Below, piece by piece: positions 51,958 through 61,659 of a DNA stretch of 64,000 bases. Source of the DNA: Spirochaetaceae bacterium (GTDB taxonomy: Bacteria; Spirochaetota; Leptospiria; Leptospirales; Leptonemataceae); assembly GCA_002730875.1 (NCBI GenBank), contig PCBI01000019.1, forward strand, positions 186,001 to 250,000, given 5' to 3'. The position numbers and the translations under genes were made by a program. The notes below the pieces were generated by a model. It was not told where the DNA came from and did no database searches. It saw only the letters and a list, made by a program, of their open reading frames with translations. The number at the start of each line of letters is the position of its first letter. Within the stretch, counting starts at the first letter, position 1.

Positions 51958-53061
51958 ATGTATCGATCTACTGCTATTCTTGCGACTTTACTCATTTGCG
52001 CATTACCCGCCTGTGATCTTTTTAAATCCGGGCCGGAACTTCGCGAACCAGGCAAAGATGTTGAGCTTACCGCCGTTGTGCTTCTGGCCACCGGGTCTGT
52101 AACGGCGGACGGGGAGGCCTTGAGGGCCGGAAGCATTCTTAAGTCAGGTCAGTTACTGAAGACCGGCGCGAACAGTTTCTGCGATTTACAGGTTCGTGGG
52201 ACGGACTCTTCGGCGATGATACGCCTGAAGGCAAATTCAGAATTTGTTCTCAAGGGACGACAGTTTGGACAGAAAAGAGAGATTCTGGCTGAACTAAAGA
52301 AAGGACACGGTATGTTTGATCTGGACAAGATCAGCAAGTCCGAAGAGTTTCAGGCCATCAGTCCTACGGCTGTGGCCTCCGTACGCGGTACAAAGTATGA
52401 ACTGATGGTAAAGGGGGACAGTACGGTTATCGAGGTGGCCGAGGGCCAGGTATCCAGTCGACCCCGGGTGCCCGCTCTCGAGGATCTGCCGCCGGAAGTG
52501 CGCGAAAGATCGGTGGTGGTACAGGAGTCGGTGGATCAGCTGAAGAGCAAAGAGGTAGTCCTCGGTCCCGGGAAAAAGGCCGAGGTCCAGGCGGTACAGG
52601 TTTCCCCGGAAGTGGAGGAAGCGGCGCGAAAAGCCATGGAAGCCCAGGCTCAGGGGCCGGAGAAGGCGAAGGAAGCCGCCCAGGCATTGGACCAATCGGT
52701 ATCCGAAGATCCATCCCTGAAACAGGAATTGGACAAAGCAGCGCCGCCCGCCGCCCAGGAGATTCCGGATCCTGAAATGCAGCAGAAACTGGAAGAATAC
52801 AAGGAGCTTATCCGAATAGAAAAAGAGAAAATCGAGGGCGACGATGTCTCCAGCGCCGTAAGTGATCGAAACCGCCAGAACCAGGCAAAGCTCATGAACC
52901 GGATTGAAAAGGTGTTCAATAAGCCTTCGGAAACCCTGGTTCTTATGAATGGCGCCCGCGTTTCGGGAGTGGTAATTCAGATCGGTGCCACCTACTATGT
53001 CTATACCGTAAACGGTCAGGTAGCCTATCCGGAAAGCCAGGTTTCGGGTATTGAATTCTAA
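51958..53061 (+). CDS. FecR-domain lipoprotein
   Basis: A 367-residue lipoprotein (signal ending ALPAC). The FecR domain runs from about residue 40 to 165: LLKTGANSFCDLQVRGTDSSAMIRLKANSEFVLKG, then PTAVASVRGTKYELMVKGDSTVIEVAEGQV, a fold that in Leptospira is common in outer-surface and sensor-like proteins. It is followed by a long Glu/Lys/Ala/Gln-rich helical region (about 170-315) and a small C-terminal VVIQIGATYYVYTVNG unit. GGAGG precedes the ATG. It is adjacent to sthA by six bases and may share its transcript. Confidence 0.85.
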   Translation: MYRSTAILATLLICALPACDLFKSGPELREPGKDVELTAVVLLATGSVTADGEALRAGSILKSGQLLKTGANSFCDLQVRGTDSSAMIRLKANSEFVLKGRQFGQKREILAELKKGHGMFDLDKISKSEEFQAISPTAVASVRGTKYELMVKGDSTVIEVAEGQVSSRPRVPALEDLPPEVRERSVVVQESVDQLKSKEVVLGPGKKAEVQAVQVSPEVEEAARKAMEAQAQGPEKAKEAAQALDQSVSEDPSLKQELDKAAPPAAQEIPDPEMQQKLEEYKELIRIEKEKIEGDDVSSAVSDRNRQNQAKLMNRIEKVFNKPSETLVLMNGARVSGVVIQIGATYYVYTVNGQVAYPESQVSGIEF

Positions 53062-53067
53062 CACCGC

Positions 53068-54477
53068 ATGTATGATCTAATCGTCATTGGAAGCGGTCCC
53101 GGCGGAGAAGGGGCCGCCATGAAGGCCACGAAAAGCGGACTGCGCGTGGCCATTGTAGATCTAAGAAAAGACCCTGGCGGAAACTGCACTCATCAGGGAA
53201 CTATTCCCAGCAAAGCATTGAGGCAATCCATGCACAACTACGTGGAGTTTCGCCGCAACCCGCTATTCAGAAATCATCTGGATCAATTTACGCTGGAATT
53301 GCCGGAGCTATTGAATAGCGCCCGTTCCGTAATTCGTTCCCAGTCCGAGATGCGAAAGGACTTCTACGAAAGAAACGACGTGGACCGATTCACAGGCTTT
53401 GCTCGTTTCCTGGATGCAAACACCGTTCAAGTTGAGTCCGCCGATACCGCCCCGCGAAAGCTCCAGGGAAAGAACTTTGTAATTGCCAGCGGTTCTCGAC
53501 CCTATCGACCGGAGAATTTGGACTTCAGTCATCCCCTGATTCGGGATAGCGACACTATTCTGGAAATGGAGAAAACTCCCCGAATCATAACTATCTATGG
53601 AGCCGGAGTTATTGGATGCGAATACGCTTCCATATTTCGCAACATGGGTATGAAGGTGAATCTGATCAACACCCGGGACAAGCTGCTTTCGTTTTTGGAC
53701 GATGAGATTATCGACGCTTTGAGTTATCATCTACGACAGCAGGGCGTATTGATTCGCCACAACGAAGAGTTTGAATCCATGCGCTTCGAGGCTACCGACG
53801 AGGACCGTTCCGGCGAGGGAGATGCGGTTATCGTAACTCTGAAGTCCGGAAAAGAAATAAAGTCCGACGTTCTTTTCTGGGCCAACGGAAGAAGCGGAAA
53901 TACCCGGGACATGGGCCTGGAATCCCTGGGGTTGGAAATCGATCATCGCGGGTACGTCCAGGTCAATGAATTCTATGTAAGCTCGCAGAGCCATATATAT
54001 GCGGTGGGAGATGTGGTGGGTTATCCCAGTCTGGCCAGCGCCTCCTATGATCAGGGTCGGGCCGCAGTATCGCATCTGATCGGCGAAGACCTGCCTCCTT
54101 TGCTTCCAGAAAAGATACCCACTGGCATTTACACCAGTCCGGAGATCAGTTCCCTGGGAAAAACGGAACGTGAGCTAACGGAACAAAAGGTTCCATACGA
54201 AGTGGGACATGCGTTCTTCAAGAGCCTGGCGCGAGCGCAGATTACCGGATATAACGTCGGCATGCTGAAGCTTTTGTTTCATCGGGAGACCATGGCTTTG
54301 CTGGGCATCCATTGCTTTGGCTATCAGGCGGCCGAGATACTACACATTGGTCAGGCGATTATGGAACAACCCGGGGCCGGTAACAATATCCGCTATTTTG
54401 TGCACACCACATTCAACTATCCTACCATGGCCGAAGCCTATCGGGTGGCAGCCCTGAACGGGTTAAATCGACTTTAG
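53068..54477 (+). CDS. sthA: Soluble pyridine nucleotide transhydrogenase
   Basis: A 469-residue flavoprotein of the disulfide-reductase fold: FAD-binding [13 protein letters not shown], then [19 protein letters not shown](P)-binding [16 protein letters not shown] motif [10 protein letters not shown] and the C-terminal dimer domain. The second Cys of the usual C-x4-C redox pair is Thr (CTHQGT), which is the mark of SthA: it has no redox disulfide and transfers hydride between NADPH and NAD. It lets the cell drain excess NADPH. Confidence 0.92.
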   Translation: MYDLIVIGSGPGGEGAAMKATKSGLRVAIVDLRKDPGGNCTHQGTIPSKALRQSMHNYVEFRRNPLFRNHLDQFTLELPELLNSARSVIRSQSEMRKDFYERNDVDRFTGFARFLDANTVQVESADTAPRKLQGKNFVIASGSRPYRPENLDFSHPLIRDSDTILEMEKTPRIITIYGAGVIGCEYASIFRNMGMKVNLINTRDKLLSFLDDEIIDALSYHLRQQGVLIRHNEEFESMRFEATDEDRSGEGDAVIVTLKSGKEIKSDVLFWANGRSGNTRDMGLESLGLEIDHRGYVQVNEFYVSSQSHIYAVGDVVGYPSLASASYDQGRAAVSHLIGEDLPPLLPEKIPTGIYTSPEISSLGKTERELTEQKVPYEVGHAFFKSLARAQITGYNVGMLKLLFHRETMALLGIHCFGYQAAEILHIGQAIMEQPGAGNNIRYFVHTTFNYPTMAEAYRVAALNGLNRL

Positions 54478-54492
54478 GACTCAAGAGTTTAG

Positions 54493-56061
54493 ATGCCTCC
54501 GTTATGGCTATCGTTACTTCCGGTGCTGTTTTTGATGGCCGGCCTGGTGTCAGTGGTTTCGCTTACAGGAAGCGAAGCTACATCCGGTCCTTCGCAGGTT
54601 GTGCTTATACTGTCGGGAATGTTTGCGGCCGTGCTGTATATGGGGCATGGCTTTGCTCTTGCCAGGAAAGCGCGAAGAAATCAATCCGGGACTGACTCAG
54701 CGGGCGACTCCCTGAAACGACAGAGCGGCGAAGACCCGAACATTCAACCGGTGGACCATGGCAATAGCCGTGCCTTCTCCTTCCAGGGCTACTGGGCCCG
54801 GCTGGAAAACAGCATCCTGTCCACCATCACCGAGGTGATGCCGGCAATCTTGATTCTACTTCTGATCGGAGCGCTGATAGGAGTCTGGATCGTTTCCGGT
54901 GTCGTGCCTGCCTTGATTGTATGGGGCACCGCGCTCTTGAATCCGACTATCTTCTATTTCACTGCCTGCATCCTGGCCGCGCTGGTTTCTCTGGTCACCG
55001 GCAGTTCCTGGTCCACTGCAGGCACCGTGGGTGTGGCTCTGGTGGGTATAGGTCAGGCTCTGGGTAGCGATCCGGCCATCACAGCCGGAGCCGTGGTATC
55101 CGGAGCCTACTTCGGGGACAAGATGTCGCCCTTCTCGGAAACCACAAACCTGGCGGCTTCCATGGCCGGAGTGGATCTATTCGAACACATCAAGCATATG
55201 CTTTTTACCACAGCGCCGGCCATGTTGATCAGTCTGATCGCTTTTCTCGGGCTGGGGTATTCGCTGGAAAGCCAGTCTACGGGAGCACGTCTGGCGGAAA
55301 CGGTGCAGACCATTGAAAAGGTTTTCTGGATTCATCCGCTCTTACTTCTGGTTCCTGCGCTGACATTCTTTCTCATCTATAAAAAGATGCCGGCCATTCC
55401 GGCCATCCTTGTGGGCACCATTGCCGGCGGTCTGGTAGCCGCGCTGTTTCAATCCAGGGCTTTGGCCTATCTGGCATCCGGAGATATGGTAACTACGATT
55501 CTTGCGGCGGCCGGAAACGGACCGCAATACGATACCGGTAGCGTGGCCGTGGATAAGCTGGTGAATCGGGGCGGAATGAGTTCCATGCTGAATACGATCT
55601 GGCTCATTCTTTCGGCAATGTTCTTTGCTGGAGTCATGGAAGGTTCCGGGATGATCCATTCCATAGCGGCCAGCGTTCTAAAACGACTTCGAAGTAGAAG
55701 GAGTCTGGTTAGCAGTACAATCCTGGGTGGCTTATTCGCTAACGTGGTGACTTCGGAGCAGTATCTCTCTATTGTAGTGAACGGCCGTTTCTTCCGAAAG
55801 GCTTATGCGGAAAGGGGGATTTCGCCGCTAACTCTGTCCCGAAGCCTGGAAGACAGCGGTACTCTCACGTCCGCTCTGATTCCCTGGAATACCTGCGGCG
55901 CTTTCATGGCCGCAACGCTACAAATCTCCACGTTTGCCTATGCTCCTTTCGCCTTCTTGAATTGGATCACTCCTCTCATTGCTCTGATCTATGCCTGGAC
56001 CGGTAGCTTTCTCGGTCCACCCCATGAGCCTCGCCGGTCCCCGGTATCGCATTCCAATTGA
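54493..56061 (+). CDS. nhaC: NhaC-family Na+/H+ antiporter
   Basis: A 522-residue antiporter with about 12 helices. TGSSWSTAGTVGVALVGIG and SGAYFGDKMSPFSETTNLAASMAGVDLFEH are the NhaC signature; another conserved stretch is MSSMLNTIWLILSAMFFAGVMEGSGM. A hydrophilic insert of about 45 residues lies between helices 2 and 3. It would export Na+ in exchange for protons. The start follows the sthA stop by 15 bases, so the two may be co-transcribed; coupling redox and sodium balance is inference. Confidence 0.9.
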   Translation: MPPLWLSLLPVLFLMAGLVSVVSLTGSEATSGPSQVVLILSGMFAAVLYMGHGFALARKARRNQSGTDSAGDSLKRQSGEDPNIQPVDHGNSRAFSFQGYWARLENSILSTITEVMPAILILLLIGALIGVWIVSGVVPALIVWGTALLNPTIFYFTACILAALVSLVTGSSWSTAGTVGVALVGIGQALGSDPAITAGAVVSGAYFGDKMSPFSETTNLAASMAGVDLFEHIKHMLFTTAPAMLISLIAFLGLGYSLESQSTGARLAETVQTIEKVFWIHPLLLLVPALTFFLIYKKMPAIPAILVGTIAGGLVAALFQSRALAYLASGDMVTTILAAAGNGPQYDTGSVAVDKLVNRGGMSSMLNTIWLILSAMFFAGVMEGSGMIHSIAASVLKRLRSRRSLVSSTILGGLFANVVTSEQYLSIVVNGRFFRKAYAERGISPLTLSRSLEDSGTLTSALIPWNTCGAFMAATLQISTFAYAPFAFLNWITPLIALIYAWTGSFLGPPHEPRRSPVSHSN

Positions 56062-56154
56062 AATGGGCCATGGCGCCGGATTTAGAGAATCGCTTTTTGG
56101 CTTGCCCTCTACCCCGTACCGGTTCAAGGTCAGAGCTGTTCAAGGGGGGATTCT

Positions 56155-56934
56155 ATGAATACACGATTCTTTCACAGAAAGGCCGGGGTTCAGGTCGCGC
56201 TCTGCATGGCATTGGCGGCCCTGTTGACATCGCCTTTGCATGCGGATGGCTTCACCGTCGGAGCGCCGGTAAAGTGCAAATGGCAGAAAATCGGAAACTA
56301 CTATACCGGTAAGATTGCGCGAAGAAACGGCAATACAGTCTTTATCCAATACGATGACGGCGATACGGAGACGACAGAGATTCAGTACTGTAAACTAATC
56401 GACCCAAATCAGACAAAGCCCGCGCGAAACAATCAGAACAATCAAAACAACAACCAGGATAGTTCCAACATAAAGAAGCTGGAAGCCCGTTCCAGCGGAT
56501 CCGATAACTGGCAGGACTGGTCCATCTCTCTGGCCGGCGGCAAAGGAAGACTCAAAGCTAACGGCACAGGACAGCATATGAGCTGGGATATTGAGCTACC
56601 TGGCCGAGATGTAAAAGTTCTAACCTGTATCCAGGGTTCCCAATGGTGGACCAAGTGGCAGTACCGATATGGGGGCAATCAGCTGATTGCCGAAGCTTCA
56701 TCACTTACCGAATGGAAGATCGACTCCACGTACAATCGTCTCAAGGTGAGAACTCGCTGGAGCGGCGATACAGATCAATGGATTGTGTCCGGAAAAAAAG
56801 GGGAGATGAAAGTTACCCGAAATGGCGGCTCATGGCCGAGCTGGGAAATCGAAGATAACATGCCCGGCGAAGACTTTCATATGAAAATGGCAGCCATATT
56901 CGCGATTATCGTGGCTACCGAGATGCCCCATTAA
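56155..56934 (+). CDS. Secreted protein with Tudor/Agenet-like domain
   Basis: A 259-residue protein with a signal peptide (cleavage near SPLHA). From about residue 35 to 85, KCKWQKIGNYYTGKIARRNGNTVFIQYDDGDTETT is a Tudor-like SH3-barrel, common in leptospiral exported proteins. An Asn/Gln-rich linker leads to a C-terminal domain rich in Trp, Gly and Ser (about 105-255) with several W-x-W-like patterns (DNWQDWSISLAGGKGRL, NGGSWPSWEIEDNM), which suggests a carbohydrate- or lipid-binding beta fold. Function unknown. GGGGGG upstream is the ribosome binding site. Confidence 0.75.
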   Translation: MNTRFFHRKAGVQVALCMALAALLTSPLHADGFTVGAPVKCKWQKIGNYYTGKIARRNGNTVFIQYDDGDTETTEIQYCKLIDPNQTKPARNNQNNQNNNQDSSNIKKLEARSSGSDNWQDWSISLAGGKGRLKANGTGQHMSWDIELPGRDVKVLTCIQGSQWWTKWQYRYGGNQLIAEASSLTEWKIDSTYNRLKVRTRWSGDTDQWIVSGKKGEMKVTRNGGSWPSWEIEDNMPGEDFHMKMAAIFAIIVATEMPH

Positions 56935-57072
56935 CCTGCGAAAGCGGATTGCACTGGTTCAGGTTATTGGAACAACAAACTGTTGGGCCGGCATGCCTGG
57001 TTGGTTGGCATAGCCAGCTCATTCGGGTGGCGACCCCGGTGGGTTGTTCCGGCTTGCTTTGTCGGTTTTTAA

Positions 57073-58059
57073 ATGACTTTAGGGCCCGGTTTGATTGCCT
57101 GGGTTATGCAGTCTTATTTTGCTTCAGTGCTATGGCAAAGAAAGTCATCCTATCGAGAGATTGCTTTGCGTAACATTGGCTCCGCTAGCGGATCGTATTG
57201 GAAGGGTGTCTTTCGGTTTTCTCTGGCACGTGTTTCTCTTGCTTCGCTTGTCGTTCTGGCGGCCTGCAACGGCGCCGGTACCCGGGCGAATGGCGCCGCA
57301 CATTGCCCGGAAAACGTGCCTACCGGGATGTCCTGCGTGCCAGGCGGAGAGTTTGTCTACGGAAGTAACGATCCCAAATGGAAGGATGAGCATCCGCAAA
57401 GCAGGGTCTTCGTATCTACTTTCTTGATCGACCGGAAGGAAGTGAGCACTGCAGACTACGCGAAGTGCGTGAAAGCCGGAGCGTGCAAAAAAGTTATCTC
57501 AAACTATCTACACATGCGAGATGCAAAACTGCCGCAGGTCAAGGTAAGCTGGTACGATGCCAGAGATTATTGTCAGTGGAAGGGAGCTCGATTACCCACC
57601 GAAGCGGAATTCGAAAAAGCCAGCCGGGGACCCGATGGAAATATCTACCCCTGGGGCAATGAGAAGGCAACTTGTGCGCTGGCAGTTATCAAAGAAAACG
57701 GTATTCGCGGATGCACTGCCGATCATCAACCCACCGGCGGGCCAAAAGAACCGGGTAGTCGCCCGGCAGGCATATACGGTCTATATGATATGTCTGGCAA
57801 CGTTCATGAATGGGTGGCCGACTGGTATGAACCCAATCGTCAGAAATGCGGACCGGATTGCCTTGGTAAAGATCCGGCGGGCCCTTGCGGCGGCGCCGAA
57901 TCCTGTGCCGGGTATTCCGAAAAAGTGGTTAAGGGTGGCTCCTGGTATTGGGATCATGACTGGGCCCGAGCGGCCAAACGCCGTGCTTACCGGCCAGATA
58001 ACAATCCACCGCATCATTTCGGATTTCGTTGCGCTCAAAGTGTGCGGTTACCGCAATGA
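57073..58059 (+). CDS. SUMF1/formylglycine-generating-enzyme-like lipoprotein
   Basis: A FGE-sulfatase domain protein: PGGEFVYGSNDP, LPQVKVSWYDARDYCQWKGARLPTEAEFEKASRG, YPWGNE, GLYDMSGNVHEWVADWY and KGGSWYWDHDWARAA...FGFRCA. The catalytic pair of true FGE (two Cys near the C-terminal substrate groove) is not evident, so this is probably one of the many non-FGE members that bind ligands. A lipobox-like LVVLAAC lies at residue 65, so the real start may be later than the ATG at 57073 (TTG at 57166 is one option). The extra cysteines of the C-terminal half suggest disulfides in the periplasm. Confidence 0.82.
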   Translation: MTLGPGLIAWVMQSYFASVLWQRKSSYREIALRNIGSASGSYWKGVFRFSLARVSLASLVVLAACNGAGTRANGAAHCPENVPTGMSCVPGGEFVYGSNDPKWKDEHPQSRVFVSTFLIDRKEVSTADYAKCVKAGACKKVISNYLHMRDAKLPQVKVSWYDARDYCQWKGARLPTEAEFEKASRGPDGNIYPWGNEKATCALAVIKENGIRGCTADHQPTGGPKEPGSRPAGIYGLYDMSGNVHEWVADWYEPNRQKCGPDCLGKDPAGPCGGAESCAGYSEKVVKGGSWYWDHDWARAAKRRAYRPDNNPPHHFGFRCAQSVRLPQ

Positions 58060-58340
58060 TCGGTGCCGCTGAATCCCCCGTATAGAAGAACGTAGGATAC
58101 GGCCTGTATTCCGGTGTCTTGAGAATTTGAATCATTCTAAGGGGGTGGTCCTGTAAATCCAGGAACTTCAGCACATCCCGCAAGTCCGGGAAATCCAGGA
58201 AGCAAGAAGGCGCGGACTTTTGGCCTGTACCTCTCTACTTTCGGGAATGCTGCCATGGAATTCTTATAGATTTCTCATAAATCATATTACATTTCAAAAT
58301 CGCTTGCCGGCGAAGCCCCTCTGTCGCGCATTGCAAGTAG
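58060..58340 (+). promoter_or_regulatory. Leader region of the V-ATPase operon
   Basis: I see no gene in these 281 bases. An AT-rich stretch at 58261-58300 (with TTCTTATAG and CATATTACATTTC) stands out against the GC-rich surroundings and is a plausible promoter region for the ATPase operon, but I cannot assign -35 and -10 boxes with confidence. Confidence 0.3.
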
Positions 58341-58952
58341 ATGGAACAGAACCTGGACACCCTCGTAAATCGGATCTATGAAGACGGTCTGCAAAAGGCT
58401 CAAAAGGAAGCCGAAGCGATTAAGGCTCAGGCCCGCACCGAGGCGGACAAGATCCTGAAGGATGCACAACACGAAGCAGACTCCCTATTGCAGAAAGCCC
58501 GATCCGAGGCCGACTATCTAAAGCAATCCACCGAGTCCGAACTACAGCTGGCCTCTACGCAGGCACTGAGCAGGCTACGCACAGAAATCATATCTATCTT
58601 GTCGGAAAAGGTTCTATCGGATTCTGTCCAGGAGGCCGCACTGAAGCCGGAATTCATCCAGGAAATGGTACTGGCCCTGGGAAAAAACTGGAAGGAAGAC
58701 GGTCCTGTTTCTCTGGAACTAACGTTACCGGAATCCTTAAAAAGCCAGGTAGATGCAAAGTTCGAAGGGGCCATTCAAAAAGAACTGGATGGCCTGAAGA
58801 TTGAGTTCGCCGATGTGGGAGCCGGTTTTCAGGTGCAAAAAGAAGGAAGCAGCTTCCAGCTGGACTTTACTGCCGAATCCTTGAAGTCGCTTCTGAAGCC
58901 CTATCTGCGAAAGATAACCGTTGAGCGATTCCTGAAAAAGACCGGCATCTAA
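58341..58952 (+). CDS. atpE: V-type ATP synthase subunit E
   Basis: A 203-residue subunit of the peripheral stalk. The N-terminal half is a long charged helix rich in Ala, Glu, Lys and Gln (EAEAIKAQARTEADKILKDAQHEADSLLQKAR), as expected of the coiled stalk; the C-terminal half is the globular domain that binds subunit B. It opens the operon E-(DUF2764)-A-B-D-I. The next gene starts one base after its stop. Confidence 0.88.
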   Translation: MEQNLDTLVNRIYEDGLQKAQKEAEAIKAQARTEADKILKDAQHEADSLLQKARSEADYLKQSTESELQLASTQALSRLRTEIISILSEKVLSDSVQEAALKPEFIQEMVLALGKNWKEDGPVSLELTLPESLKSQVDAKFEGAIQKELDGLKIEFADVGAGFQVQKEGSSFQLDFTAESLKSLLKPYLRKITVERFLKKTGI

Positions 58953-58953
58953 T

Positions 58954-59808
58954 ATGGCAGAACGCTATCATTATTTGATTGGCGGCTTGCCCGACTTGTT
59001 TTCCCCGGATCAGGCCGCCCAGAGAGATCTGCAGCGAATCCAGTCCGAGATCCTGGAGCTTCTGGAGCCGGAAGATCGTGCCCGCTTCAACTACCTTCTC
59101 TATAGAAACGATAATAAAAACCTGCTCAGGCTTATCCGGGATCGTCAGGGAATCCAGGACGATTCCAACATTAGTTTTCATCGACCCGCCGCTTTTACTC
59201 ACCAGGATCTGGAAGAAGGAATCCTGGGCATCTTTGAGCTACCGGATTACATGCGGGAGTTTCTGGAAGAAACCGACATCCAGAAGCCGCTTACCCTGGA
59301 AACGGAAAACCGGCTCATCGAGCTCTATTACCAGGAAGCCATTGCGAACTCCGGGGAGTTTCTTTCCGGTTATTTTGAGCACAAGCGCGACATCAAAAAC
59401 ATTGTGATCGCGATCAATGCGAAGCGCGACGGTAAAGATGTGAGCCAGGTTCTGGTCGGAGATACGGACCTGAACCGGCAAATTGCTGTCAGCAACCAGG
59501 CGGATTTTGGGCTTTCCAGGATCTATCCGTTCATTCCGGAGATCCGTGAACTGATCGAGCATCGCCATTTGAACGATCTGGAAAAGAAAATCGATTCCTT
59601 GATTCTGGACTATATAGAGACACATTCAGAGGGTCATATCTTTGATGAAGTGGCCGTCTTCGCATACTTCCTGGAGCTAAGCCTGTCGCATCGCTGGCTG
59701 GATCGTTCGGCGGAAGAAGGGCGCGAAAGACTGAAAGAAATCGTAAGAAAGGTGCTTTCCAACTCCGTTTTGCCGGAGCAGGTAAGCGCGGAAGAACTGG
59801 CTCTTTGA
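58954..59808 (+). CDS. DUF2764 V-ATPase-associated protein (subunit C position)
   Basis: A 284-residue, mostly helical protein matching DUF2764: YHYLIGGLPDLF at the start and later NSGEFLSGYFEHKRDIKNIVIAINAKRDG. In chlamydiae, spirochaetes and Bacteroidetes this gene sits between E and A of V-type ATPase operons, in the place of subunit C, and is thought to link the rotor to the membrane ring. No separate AtpC is visible here, which fits that view. Confidence 0.85.
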   Translation: MAERYHYLIGGLPDLFSPDQAAQRDLQRIQSEILELLEPEDRARFNYLLYRNDNKNLLRLIRDRQGIQDDSNISFHRPAAFTHQDLEEGILGIFELPDYMREFLEETDIQKPLTLETENRLIELYYQEAIANSGEFLSGYFEHKRDIKNIVIAINAKRDGKDVSQVLVGDTDLNRQIAVSNQADFGLSRIYPFIPEIRELIEHRHLNDLEKKIDSLILDYIETHSEGHIFDEVAVFAYFLELSLSHRWLDRSAEEGRERLKEIVRKVLSNSVLPEQVSAEELAL

Positions 59809-59873
59809 GCCATGCCCCGGGGCAACACAGGCGTTAAGCCAGGTCCTCAGGACCACACACTTTGGAGACAAAC

Positions 59874-61640
59874 ATGACCAGAGGAAAAGTAACAGGCATT
59901 ATTGCAAACCTGATCACTATTGAATGCGACGGTCCGGTGGGCCAGAACGAGATTTGCTACATTCTACATGGAGATAGCCGGCTCATGGCCGAGGTGATCC
60001 GTATCCACGGTACCACCGCCCAGGCCCAGGTATTCGAGTCCACTCGTGGAGTTCGCCCGGGTATTGATGTAGAATTCACCGGCCATATGCTGGAAATCGA
60101 TTTAGGCCCCGGCATCCTTTCGCGAAAATACGACGGTCTCCAGATGGACCTGGAAAAGGTAGACGGAGTTTTTCTAAAGCGTGGATTCGTGGCCGATGCG
60201 CTGGATCCCCATGAGAACTGGGATTTCAAGCCAATCGCCAAAGTCGGGGATTCGGTAAAGGCGGCGGACTGGTTGGGTCGAGTTACCGAGAACTGGATCG
60301 ATCATAAGATCATGGTTCCCTTTTCGCTAAAAGGGAACTGGAAGATCAAATCCATCGTGCCGAAGGGTAGCTACAAAGTGGACGATGCCATCGCCGAACT
60401 GGAAAACGAAAGCGGGCAGACGCAAACGGTTACCATGCGTCAAAAGTGGCCGGTAAAGGTTCCGATTACGCACTTTGCCAAAAAGCCCCGCCCGTTCCGC
60501 CTTATGGAGATGGGGATTCGCTCCATCGATACCTTGAATCCCATGCCCGAAGGCGGCACAGGCTTTGTTCCGGGCCCCTTTGGCTGCGGAAAAACGGTAC
60601 TTCAGCATGCCATGAGTAAGAATGCTGCGGCGGACATGATCATTATTACCGCCTGCGGCGAACGGGCCAATGAGGTGGTAGAGATCTTTACCGAATTTCC
60701 GGAATTGGACGATCCTCGCACCGGTCGCAAGCTCATGGAGCGGACCACCATTATTTGCAACACTTCGAACATGCCGGTGGCTGCCCGGGAGGCTTCCGTA
60801 TACACCGGCATGACCATTGCCGAGTATTATCGCAGTATGGGGCTGCGAGTTCTTCTTCTTGCGGATTCCACTTCGCGGTGGGCGCAGGCTCTTCGCGAAA
60901 TGTCGAACCGATTGGAGGAGTTGCCGGGCCCCGATGCATTCCCCATGGACCTCTCGGCCATTATTTCCAACTTCTACGCCCGGGCCGGGTATGTAGAGCT
61001 AAACAACGGCGAAACCGGCTCCATTACTTTTGTCGGTACGGTATCCCCTGCTGGCGGTAACTTGAAAGAGCCGGTAACCGAGAGTACGCGAAAGGCCGCC
61101 CGTTGTTTCTATGCCCTGGCTCAGAAGAGAGCCGACTCCAAAAGGTATCCGGCCATTGACCCTCTGGATTCCTATTCCAAGTATCTGGAGTATCCTGAAT
61201 TCCGGGAGTATCTGGACCAGAACGTGCAAAAGGGTTGGGCTGAAATCGTCGACGAAGCTCGAGACATTCTGCGAAGAGGAACCGAAGCGGCCGACCAGAT
61301 CAATATCCTGGGCGATGACTCGGTACCCATCGAATACCATGAAGTATTCTGGAAAGGCGAGCTACTGGACTTCGTAATCCTGCAGCAGGACGCATTCGAC
61401 GATATCGATGCCAATACCCCCCTGGAAAGACAGAAGTACATGCTGAATCTGGTAATGGAACTCTGTAAGAAAAGCTTTCAGTTCGGTCATTACGAAGAGG
61501 TGGGCGGATTCTTTAAACAGGTCATCAACGTAATGAAGCAGATGAACTACAGCGAATACGAATCCGAGTCTTTCCACAAATACCGCAAGGAACTGGACGT
61601 CATGATCGAAAAGTCCAGTAAAGAAGCGGTGGCGAGCTAA
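59874..61640 (+). CDS. atpA: V-type ATP synthase catalytic subunit A
   Basis: A 588-residue catalytic subunit. Walker A is GPFGCGKTVL (about residues 235-244), followed by the Walker B-type RVLLLADSTSRWAQALRE and the catalytic Glu region ACGERANEVVE. A non-homologous insert of about 90 residues (about 110-200, as in all V-type A subunits) separates it from F-type beta. ATG at 59874 was chosen because GGAG lies seven bases upstream; a TTG at 59862 is open. Works with B to make or hydrolyse ATP. Confidence 0.95.
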   Translation: MTRGKVTGIIANLITIECDGPVGQNEICYILHGDSRLMAEVIRIHGTTAQAQVFESTRGVRPGIDVEFTGHMLEIDLGPGILSRKYDGLQMDLEKVDGVFLKRGFVADALDPHENWDFKPIAKVGDSVKAADWLGRVTENWIDHKIMVPFSLKGNWKIKSIVPKGSYKVDDAIAELENESGQTQTVTMRQKWPVKVPITHFAKKPRPFRLMEMGIRSIDTLNPMPEGGTGFVPGPFGCGKTVLQHAMSKNAAADMIIITACGERANEVVEIFTEFPELDDPRTGRKLMERTTIICNTSNMPVAAREASVYTGMTIAEYYRSMGLRVLLLADSTSRWAQALREMSNRLEELPGPDAFPMDLSAIISNFYARAGYVELNNGETGSITFVGTVSPAGGNLKEPVTESTRKAARCFYALAQKRADSKRYPAIDPLDSYSKYLEYPEFREYLDQNVQKGWAEIVDEARDILRRGTEAADQINILGDDSVPIEYHEVFWKGELLDFVILQQDAFDDIDANTPLERQKYMLNLVMELCKKSFQFGHYEEVGGFFKQVINVMKQMNYSEYESESFHKYRKELDVMIEKSSKEAVAS

Positions 61641-61659
61641 AGGCAACGGGCGAGGATTT

